Shown here: piece by piece, positions 27,550-35,765 of the stretch | Numbering within the stretch: position 1 is the stretch's first letter | How the letters are laid out: the number at the start of each line of letters is the position of its first letter | Origin: Priapulus caudatus | Lineage: Eukaryota; Priapulida; Priapulimorpha; Priapulimorphida; Priapulidae | Length of the DNA stretch: 35,765 nucleotides | Reading direction: 5' to 3' | NCBI RefSeq assembly: GCF_000485595.1 | Contig: NW_014578671.1 | Span: 27,154 to 62,918 of the forward strand | Made by a program: the position numbers and the translations under genes | Notes under the pieces: generated by a model | Seen by the model: only the letters and a program-made list of their open reading frames with translations | Database searches by the model: none | Told to the model about the DNA's origin: nothing

Positions 27550-29240
27550 ATAATTATTTTAAGTATATTGTCAATCCTAGGCATTTTTTTCTGCGCATGA
27601 AAAAGACTGCTCTGTACATGCGATTTGTATCTGAGACTTAGAATGGCAATAAAGATTTAATAAGCAGATTAAGGAACCAGTGTGTACTTTTAATAAATTA
27701 GAATGAGTAGGTAGGATGTATGAATTTAAAGTGTAATGTGAAATTTAATGTGTGGCGCGTCACTCATTGTCGCAAAACAACACTTGATTGATGATAATTG
27801 TTGATTGTAGTTATTATGTTCAACAATCTACTGAACATCGATCATTCTCAGTAGAGCAATATATAGTACCTTGATTGTGATCGAAATTCGTTAATTTCCT
27901 TCGATGTGATAGAATTTGTTAAAGTTGTGCTCGGTGTGGATCAGATTCGTCCGATCGACTCTTTTCGATGTGCGATCGATGGCGTTGAATTTCTGACGTC
28001 CGCAGGATCCCTATTAGTCAGCGTTTTTTGGTCTGGCTGCATGTCGCGTTGTAGTTAATCAGAAGCTCGAACGAACTCTCTCGCTGCCGTCGAGCGACTC
28101 ACTTCCTCGATTCGACAGAATCTGCCGCCTTCCTCGTCGAGTCTCTGTGGGGTGTGTGTGTGGGGGTTCTTGGAGATAGTGACTAAGCATATATATTGTT
28201 CATGTCATATAGCGGCTACAGGTAAATTATATCAGGGGTGTCATAATATTTATCATAAATATCATGAATTGATATAAAATATCGCTGTTTATTTAGGCTA
28301 TATATAAATATAATAATATATCTTGGATCAATATATATTGGATAATACTGATATATATATATTATTAAATTATATTATTAACATATTATCAGGAGTCTAC
28401 TCAATATATATTATAGACTCCTGATATTATCAGAAGTACATAATAGACCTATACTCCTATTATTTCTGACTTATATTTATACTATATATAGTATATATGA
28501 TATATATATATATAATAATATATATATATTATAATAACAGGGCGGCCGCCGAACGATGTTTGAAGGGGGTGTTTACATTGTTAGGATCATAGCATTTAAG
28601 AGCGCCGTGATGTTAGGGGGTGCCATGGTGGATTAAAAGCTTCTAATAGATAAATCATAAATTTATCGGTCCCATCCGTCGGCTCGCCCGAAATCGTGGT
28701 TGAGTGTGTTTACTCACCCCCCGCCCCCCCCATGAATAAATACTCAAACTAGCGGCTCATACAAATTGAATACACGTCGGCCATTCGCGTTACGTGCAGT
28801 CCCATCAGCAGCTCAGGTGGCTCTGTAGATTGTTGTAGCCTGCAGCGTCTTGTCGGCTGCCGTAGCGCCTGAGATTTTCGCGCCAACCTTTTGGCTACAA
28901 CCGAAAATCGGTCAGCATGCACGTGTCGATCTGAGACACGAAGATGTTAGCCGCGGCTTGATGTCGAGATGTTGGCAATGTGCTCGCCGTGTATGTACTC
29001 GAAGCGGCCAGATTGCCAACTTAGCCTTAGCGCAACATTCGCCTTCGCATCGGTAGTAATGGTCCGTACATTGATGATCTGCCTGCAGATTACGTTCTCA
29101 TACCGTATTCCGATGACGCCATGCATCCGGGAACCAATCGTCCTCGTGTGTATAGACGAAAGCAGCGAGATGACACGGTGTGTTGCAAAGCGCCAATGCG
29201 TTCTTCCAGCCGTAGTAGCTTAGGGCTCTTGCTGCGCGCC
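27550..29240. other. Right arm non-coding stretch
   Basis: No gene. Reverse-complement counterpart of about 22470-24210, including the AT-rich hairpins at 28386-28450. Open frames at 28850-29223 are not maintained in the left arm. Confidence 0.5.
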
Positions 29241-29249
29241 ACACACACC

Positions 29250-29252
29250 ACT

Positions 29253-29284
<32 letters not shown>

Positions 29285-29760
29285 CTCTCCATCTCTCTCT
29301 ATCTATCTATATGTAGGGACCTATCTATCTATAGTGCATGAAGAAGATTTCAGGCGAGTCAGTAAAGTGCTCATATGATCAGCGAGTCGTTGTTATCGAC
29401 AGTGCTGTGCCTGTGCGTGAGCGATGTACTGTGGCGCGCGCGCACGTGGTGCTGATGCTGTGTGTGTGGTGTGTGTGTGTTGTGTTTATGCTGTGTGTGT
29501 GTGTGTGTGGTGTGTGGTGTGTTGTTGTGTGTGTGTGTGTGTGTGGTGTGTGTGTGTGTGTGTATCTGTCTATCTATACTTACAGCTTCCATCCATCTAT
29601 GCCATCTATTCTAAGAATAATTAATACCTAGTCTTTTGCCAATTATTTTTGAATAGAGCGTGAATGTGCATAGCTATATGATCAGATACTCTGTCAACTC
29701 TATGTAATATACACATACATACATAGCATAGCATACAAGCACCACACACACACACAACAC

Positions 29761-29801
<41 letters not shown>

Positions 29802-29830
29802 CACACACACACCACAACACCCACCACGAC
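29250..29830. repeat. Right arm microsatellites (CT, TG, CA)
   Basis: CT-rich at about 29250-29300, TG-rich at 29459-29563, CA-rich at about 29740-29815. They are the inverted counterparts of 22433-22470, 22149-22262 and 21911-21998. Unit numbers differ between arms. Confidence 0.92.
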
Positions 29831-30037
29831 ACTATATTACATGTTCTATTTATATCGTTAAAATACAATTTATGTTAGTGTTTATGTGCTTAATTAAGGT
29901 ATGAATTAGATAACACTTGTATCTCAACATGTACATACATATTGCCATTAAAACTGTATGTTCATTATAAATCGGTTGAATCCGACGTTTACACGATTTC
30001 TATTAAATATAAATTTGAATTAAACTGAGTGATAGTT

Positions 30038-30156
30038 AATGGATATTTCATTATGATTATATTGTTGAATAATATGGCTTTAAAGTATTGTTGTGGTTCT
30101 TTTTCGCTTCGGTAATAAGCATTGCACTCGAGAAAGTTATTGTCGATCGTTCAAAC
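30038..30156 (+). repeat. Direct-orientation segment 2, right copy
   Basis: Partner of 21613-21727; same strand, while the sequence on both sides is inverted relative to the left arm. Confidence 0.88.
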
Positions 30157-30625
30157 TTTTGTGTTTGCCCGGTAAGTTATAGTTAAATAATGATTACATG
30201 TATCCATAAATTTTGTTATAAATTATCTCGTTAACGCAAGAAAATGTTTCGTAAGTGCAGGGTTCACCATATTAACAATATTTATTTATAAGTATTTCTG
30301 TCATCATTCATATTCAGTAATCTTACTGGAGCTGGCTAACAGGGAGAGATTGAATTTGTGATTTTGTTCACTTCTATTTATTTAGTTCATTCGTTATAAA
30401 GTTGTCAGAGAATGGTTTATACTACGGTGGTTATATGAAAATAATTCAACAAAATCCCATTTTTAGGCGTCATTAGTCAATAATCCCTGTCTGGATTTTA
30501 TAAACAAAATATTTACTAAATATAGTTGATAATGTGTACAACATTTGTAACTGTGCGTGCTATATGTCTGTGCGTTGCGCAATGTTCGTGCTATTGTTCA
30601 ATGAAGTTTTTTCTGTGTGGAGCTA

Positions 30626-30723
30626 GTCATTTTGGTAATGCCGGTTGCTTTGTGTTTCACATAATAAACAAGATTTCAATACTTCTAATTTAAAGCGTTT
30701 TTAGATTAAAATCAAACGTACAA
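30626..30723 (+). repeat. Direct-orientation segment 1, right copy
   Basis: Partner of 21080-21173. 30645-30723 is identical to 21095-21173 over 79 bp, whereas flanking arm sequence differs by frequent indels. Confidence 0.9.
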
Positions 30724-30950
30724 TTTGCGTTAACAACTTACATGAATGATATCGCAAGTACATGATATCAATTTTTTTTTCAATACTTTTTTATGTTTTG
30801 TATTTCTGAGGATACGATCGGGTTTATAAAAGGAAATCACACAAAGTGTCTGTACTTTGTTTTTCTCACACTTAACTTTTTTTTCCTTTTTCCTCTTCCT
30901 ATTCATATCTTGCGCTTGCTTGTTGTTGGTTCTCTTTTGTAGACAATTGT

Positions 30951-31080
30951 GTGGTGGGTTGGGCGCGGTGTGTGTGTGTGTGTGAGTGTGTGTGTGTGTG
31001 TGTGGTGTGTGTGTGTGTGTGTGGCTGTGGTGTGGATGTGGGGGCGCGTGCTGATGTGGTGTGTGGTGTGTGTGTGTGTG

Positions 31081-31160
<80 letters not shown>

Positions 31161-31297
31161 GCGTGTTGTGCGCGAGTGCGTATGCGTGTATGTGCGCTCA
31201 CGCGCGCTCGTCGAAATGTCGTGTAGTGACGCGATGTTTGTTGTATGTGTATGTGGGGGGGGTAGAGGAGTGAGAGAACAGAGAGAGAGAGAGGAGT

Positions 31298-31329
<32 letters not shown>

Positions 31330-31335
31330 CTGCGT
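30951..31335. repeat. Right arm TG-rich and AG-rich microsatellites
   Basis: TG-rich block to about 31170 and AG-rich run at about 31277-31329. Inverted counterpart of 20473-20870. Frames read through it (Cys/Val or Thr/His strings) are not genes. Confidence 0.95.
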
Positions 31336-31850
31336 GCGCGCGCATGTGTGCGTGTTAATATATATACAGACATAACATTTTCCTTCTCGGCGAGAGATAT
31401 GAAAATTACAAATAATAATACGTACTATGTGTTTTATTAGATTGGTGTTCAAACATCGTATGGTATTAAATTTACACGATTATAAAATGGTCACACGTTA
31501 GGTAGGGTAATACTCATTAAACAATCAAACATGTCTTCATCAGCTTATATAACTTAAGAGATTTCCCGGCTTTCACAAGCAATTCCCTACTCCAGCTTCC
31601 AATCTGGAAAGAAGCCTGCTACACGTTTGAGTATCATTACGTTGTACTCGTCACTGCTCCAGTTCACATGTGTGCAGTGTGCTCGCTTTTTCACAGAGTC
31701 AAGCTGATCTGAACATGTGAGTCTGACAGTTCGCGATGCACTTTCAGGTTACATCTGTGCGACATCTCTCTAGAGTTATTATGCATTGTCAAGTGTGATT
31801 ATTAGGTGTCTTCAGAGCGAACGCTTCACTTTAAATGTTACACGGGATTC
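31336..31850. other. Right arm non-coding stretch beside the zinc-finger relic
   Basis: No gene. Inverted counterpart of about 19951-20470. Confidence 0.5.
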
Positions 31851-32060
31851 TTATTTCGTCTTTTTCTTCTTCGGGTTCTCTTCCGTGTGAGTTATCATGT
31901 GTGACTTCACATTACTCAGACAGGAGAAGGTAGTATCACACAGATCGCACTTATACGGTTTTTCTCCCGTGTGTGTTCTCATGTGTAACTTTACGCTACT
32001 CAGAAAGGAGAAGGGCAGCATTACACAGATCGCACTCATATGGATTTTCCCGGGAATTAA
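31851..32060 (-). pseudogene. C2H2 zinc-finger relic (right arm copy, better preserved)
   Basis: The minus-strand frame 31851-32039 (62 residues) ends in a full C2H2 finger: C31-x2-C34-x12-H47-x3-H51, preceded by the usual HTGEKPY linker (residues 23-29) and by the His pair (H19, H23) of an earlier finger. The Cys pair of that earlier finger (YECDLC-like, near 32030) is in another frame, one base out. After the last finger comes a Lys-rich tail and a stop. It looks like the C-terminal end of a poly-zinc-finger gene. No upstream exon was recognised. It is the mirror of 19790-19950, and the two copies have different frame lesions. Confidence 0.75.
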
Positions 32061-33642
32061 TTCTCACGTACACCATCGCGCTTGCAGGAAAGCCGCACGT
32101 ACTGGGTCACAGCAACCCTGGTCATGGCGTTCAGTTACGACCACGTGTTTGTCTTCTGCTACGACGGTCTCGTTCAACACTTGTTGTAGAATTCACCGTT
32201 CTATATAGAGGCTCTCGATACAAAGATTAGTAAAGAGACTACAAATAAATCGATTTGAACGCCGCGATATTGTGTGGAGAACAAAAACGAGACCTGTTTA
32301 TGCGATTGCATTTCCACTGTTAATTCTGAAAATCGAAATTATTAATCATTGCTAAACATCACGCGCCATTTTACGACTGTAAGGTCAAGTACAGAATATA
32401 TCATGAAAGTAAACATACTGAATTATTATAAGTCACTGATCCGCTGAATGGTGGTCTTGTATCAGACTGCTGTTACAAACGTCAGTGGTGGGATTATATA
32501 CACCTGCGTGTTATGATGCAAACCGGTCTGATATCCCTGACACCCTCGGTATCCGGTCAGAATCTCCTTGAAATCATGACACACGCTTGTGCGCTCCCCT
32601 AATTATATTATTACAACAGCAGCTGCACACTGCGCCCACAAACAATCGGCTGCTAAAACTCGTCTCTCGTGGGCCTGGTGCTTAACTGCATCCATAACTG
32701 TGTAGGGATGTTGATGTTAATTCTTACCAACAGCACGGACTAAACCAGCCATTGTAAACAAACACTAACAACAAAATTTACCGTGTATACTATGTTCTTA
32801 CACACAACCAAGCCAATCCCGCATCATCTGACTTATTAAAGTCTCAGCCTCCTCACAGCACGCCATGCAACCTTTTATAATACATCTTATTTTCATGTAT
32901 ATTAAACAATGGCTTGGGCAACACATTACAAACCATGTTTAACAACTGCGTAGTAATTAAGGTCCTGGAGATATAAGAGTTTTTATAAGCATCTTATGGC
33001 TGATAAGCGAATGACTATAATGATTGGGAATAACAGCGTAAGGCTACTTTTAACTGCTGCGCAGCCGGGCTTTTGTATGCCACCTACGTCTTCTACATAT
33101 GACTTATAATCAGTTCATACCATCAAGAACGTAACATTTCTAAAACCCATCGTTTTGCAGCATGTGTCGTTATACCTCTGTAGATTCCGTTTACAGTAAA
33201 GTTGATTCTGTTTGTGAAGAAGAAATCTGCTAGTTGTTCCAGTGTTCTCACAATTCAGGCATGCACGTGTCAGCATGCACACTGACACAGTCAATATAGG
33301 TTGTAAAAGTCAACGGCACAATGAATGTGGCAAAAGACGTATTTAAATGAAGTGTCAATGACAACTGCGTATCACCACAAAAATGACAGCAAATGAGTGA
33401 GTGAGCAGAAGTGAGTCTTATGAGCAACCATCGACGTACAAATATGAGAGAATGAAGAAGTAATATATGGGAGAAGCTCTCATTATATACTCTTGACAAT
33501 TATATTGTGTACATTTTTTTATGTGACAAATAATAAATAATATTTATATATAATTAACAATTAATTTTAACGAAATGATTCACAAATTTGTGACGGTAGA
33601 TATACTATACGGCGCTTTGATGTTTCTTGCATAAACTCATTA
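32061..33642. other. Right arm, outer non-coding part
   Basis: No gene. Inverted counterpart of 18213-19780. The last clear match to the left arm is the gtttcttgcataaactcatta string ending at about 33642. Beyond it the partner would be in the N gap. Confidence 0.55.
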
Positions 33643-33870
33643 TATGCATAATAAATAATAATATAAAATAATAGTCATAAATCATATAATAGTTTTATAG
33701 GCAGGAATTTTTGGCATTAAAGATATTGTCAAGAAATCTTGTAAAATGAAACGCAGACGAGTGTTGACACCCAGACTGGTTGTTATCTGCGTGTCATATA
33801 TAACATGGCTATATAACTGGCCAAAACGCCTAACGGCTAATTGCATAATTTTTTTTTAAAACTATCAAAA
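33643..33870. other. AT-rich non-coding sequence beyond the palindrome
   Basis: Nothing recognised. It may still belong to the palindrome, since its left partner would fall in the N gap. Confidence 0.4.
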
Positions 33871-33879
33871 CCCTAAGCC

Positions 33880-34203
33880 TTATTTATTTCTCCATACGCA
33901 AAAAATGAGGCAAAATCCGTTGAACCTGAACTGACTAATGCAATTTCCCATTTTTGCCAAAAAATTGCGGCCGTGGCTTCGAAAGTACGTCGACTGGCGT
34001 GCTCCAAAAATAGGACGTTTAATATGGAAGGCATAGGCAGTAACAACTGTACCGCCAATTCCCAAACATGTGGCGTCAAACGGTTCCTGAGTTCTCGTTG
34101 ACGCGTAGCAAATGTTGACGACGGACGGACGGACCGGAACGGACGGACGGACGGCGACCCATGGCAATAGCTCAGCTTGACGATGTCAAGGTGAGCTAAA
34201 AAC
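33880..34203. repeat. Dispersed repeat with GACG minisatellite and terminal hairpin
   Basis: Imperfect GACG units run from about 34117 to 34155. They are followed by a hairpin with 13-bp arms (34169-34181 with 34185-34197, 12 of 13 paired) and the end gtgagctaaaaa. I have seen GACGG runs followed by an AGCTCA..TGAGCTAAAA end as a dispersed repeat in marine invertebrates. The class (MITE or SINE) is uncertain. Confidence 0.6.
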
Positions 34204-35440
34204 CTCACTCATTAGAATGTACATCTTTCTTATGTCATAGCTAAGACATGTGTCTACACGTAGTGACGTAGGTAGGATTGCCAAAAATATCACTCAACGC
34301 GTTCGCGAGATATGGGAGCATATATCCTACCATCCACCCATAGCCCCGCGTACTAGCCTAGATGCGCGATACCGCGCGTGCACATTTTCGCTATAATTAA
34401 TCTAACCGCGCTTTATTAAAATCAATACTACACAGTCACATCTGCATAACTACATTGCGATATCTAATCTGAATTCAGCGTGCTAAAATAAAAAATACAA
34501 AGAGGACGCCCGGACGGGATCCCAAGGGACCACACAAGCCCCCACAACCCGCGCGACTCGGGCAACGGATTGATCTTGTTTTATCACAGATTTACCTGCA
34601 CTTGCCTAATTCATACGTAACCTTTTTTCTCAGTAACCCGGATGATCCCGATCCTACCTACATTACACAGCTCTCGAGTCAGTTTATCGATTCTGGCGAC
34701 ACAGCCTCTGTTTATTCAATGCAATATTTTGCTTTTTTGCTCGCTTCTGCAACCTTCTCTCCTGTTCTCTTCCTGTTTTCTGCTTCGCACAATTAAATTC
34801 TAAACTGAATGTGGCTCCAGAATAGTAGACATACGTAATTAGTATAGATAAGTAGATAGGACAAAAGCTTTTCTGAGTACAGCTTGGACTAGCCTAACCA
34901 TACAGGTTCCCTACGCCCCTACCCCTAATTAATGTAGCTGAAAACGGTAGCCTATGACAGAAGTAAATCATAGCAATAGGTTCCAATAAGTTTGTAATTA
35001 TTCAAATACTGTATCTCCTACTAGCTTTTTAAACAATTAAATAATGGATATATAATAAATATAAAAAATTAAAAATATTAATGGCTATGGCATAGTGATG
35101 ATGCTATGCATGGTGCAGCATGCATGGAAGCAAGTTGTGGGCTTCCTAATAATTGACGACATTATTGACAAGAATTTGTGATCAGAAGCTGAAATAACTA
35201 TATAATTATATAATATATAGCTATATTTAGATATTAGTACAGCAAAAGTCGACCTTGAGGCAGGATAGGCGCCATGTGATTGCGAGTTCGGCACAATATG
35301 AGGATTTACAACACATGTGTATAGAATAATATATATGTTTATAGAAATAGTAATCAGTCACGTGACGATCCTTGCAGCGCATCATCTCCATCGGGACGAG
35401 GTCTCAGTGCTCCGCGACATCGACATAGGAGATCTATCTC
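34204..35440. other. Non-coding stretch without recognisable gene
   Basis: AT-rich. A 64-codon plus-strand frame at 34602-34796 has a hydrophobic C-terminus but no known domain and no support. Nothing else seen. Confidence 0.45.
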
Positions 35441-35603
35441 CGAGGTCTCTCTTTCTCTGCTCTACTCTCTCTGGGCATCGTCTCTCTCTCTCCGTCGTGA
35501 CTCGCGTCTCGTCAATCTCTTGGATGTAAGTTCTCCAGTAACTCTCTCGCGTTTCTCTCTCGTCGCTCCCTATTTGCTTTCTCTCTCTCTCTCTCTCTCT
35601 CTC

Positions 35604-35645
<42 letters not shown>

Positions 35646-35745
35646 CCCTCTCTCTCTCTATCATCTCTACTTCTCTGCTCTCGCCATCTCTCTCTCTCTC
35701 ATCTCTCTAACATCTCGTCTCTCTTTCTCTCTCTCTCTCGGCAAC
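35441..35745. repeat. CT-rich microsatellite block
   Basis: Long imperfect CT (with CTCTCC, TCTCGT) simple sequence, densest at about 35576-35640. No gene. Confidence 0.93.
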
Positions 35746-35765
35746 ATGGCTTCGATTACGCGAAT

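Larger units (their letters stand above)
29831..30950. other. Right arm AT-rich non-coding stretch
   Basis: Reverse-complement counterpart of about 20880-21910, without a gene, except that two segments (30038-30156 and 30626-30723) run in the same orientation as their left-arm partners. Confidence 0.6.
18213..33642. repeat. Giant imperfect palindrome (inverted duplication), arms about 7.6 and 7.8 kb
   Basis: The left arm is 18213-25815 and the right arm 25816 to about 33642. Matching points in inverted order include: 18213-18260 with about 33590-33642; the zinc-finger relic at 19790-19950 with 31850-32050; the CT/CA block at 20470-20870 with 30950-31335; the TG block at 21911-21970 with the CA block at 29740-29815; the CA block at 22149-22262 with TG at 29459-29563; hairpins at 23192-23280 with 28386-28450; the hairpin at 24218-24258 with 27496-27549; a MITE at 24787-25462 with 26274-26957. 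The arms differ by many single-base indels and substitutions. The centre has no spacer. Apart from the two short same-orientation segments described separately, the symmetry holds throughout. The outer left end runs into the N gap. Confidence 0.93.

Noticed and set aside
30899-31452. Long open frames in the right-arm TG/AG block
   Set aside because: Same simple-sequence artefact as in the left arm.
34602-34796. 64-codon frame with a hydrophobic C-terminus
   Set aside because: No domain, no start context and no neighbours; cannot be separated from chance.

Overview
The window looks like repeat-rich nuclear DNA of a metazoan, most likely an aquatic invertebrate. It has two BEL/Pao-type LTR retrotransposons, a coding repeat family I know from cnidarian, mollusc and lancelet genomes, a C2H2 zinc-finger relic, TTAGGG-type telomere-like motifs and abundant microsatellites. 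The species cannot be named from the sequence. I see no intact host gene, rRNA, tRNA or CRISPR array. Almost everything recognisable is mobile or repetitive.

Layout, left to right. (1) 1-2.05 kb: non-coding, with a 44-bp tandem repeat, a short CCCTAA array and a 23-bp-arm hairpin. (2) About 2.05-11.03 kb: a decayed BEL/Pao element on the minus strand (element A). Its gag-protease, reverse transcriptase, RNase H and integrase pieces read from right to left. Two later insertions split it: an hAT-like element with an 8-bp target duplication (8674-9921), and a 5'-truncated copy of a repeat gene (about 4209-7975) whose product has a FEN/PIN-like acidic pattern and a Cys-rich tail. (3) 11.03-11.9 kb: a junction zone with a second small fragment of that repeat gene, a 40/20-bp minisatellite and an LTR-like stretch. 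(4) About 11.9-17.6 kb: a second BEL/Pao element on the plus strand (element B), head-to-head with A. It carries gag, protease, RT, RNase H, integrase and a 3' LTR. A 473-bp MITE sits inside integrase. (5) 17614-18212: a 599-bp run of N. (6) 18213 to about 33642: one very large imperfect palindrome with arms of about 7.6 and 7.8 kb, meeting near 25815 with no spacer. It contains mirrored zinc-finger relics, CA/TG/CT microsatellites, small perfect hairpins and a mirrored MITE with TTAA ends. (7) 33.6-35.77 kb: unique-looking DNA, a GACG-rich dispersed repeat and a CT-rich microsatellite block.

The retroelement genes would once have acted together: gag particle, protease maturation, RT/RNase H copying and integrase insertion. 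Both copies are now dead, with truncated gag, frameshifts, stops and insertions. The most unusual signal is the spacerless palindrome, in which two segments of about 100 bp run in the same orientation in both arms. It may be a real inverted duplication or a fold-back/assembly artefact; the sequence alone does not decide.
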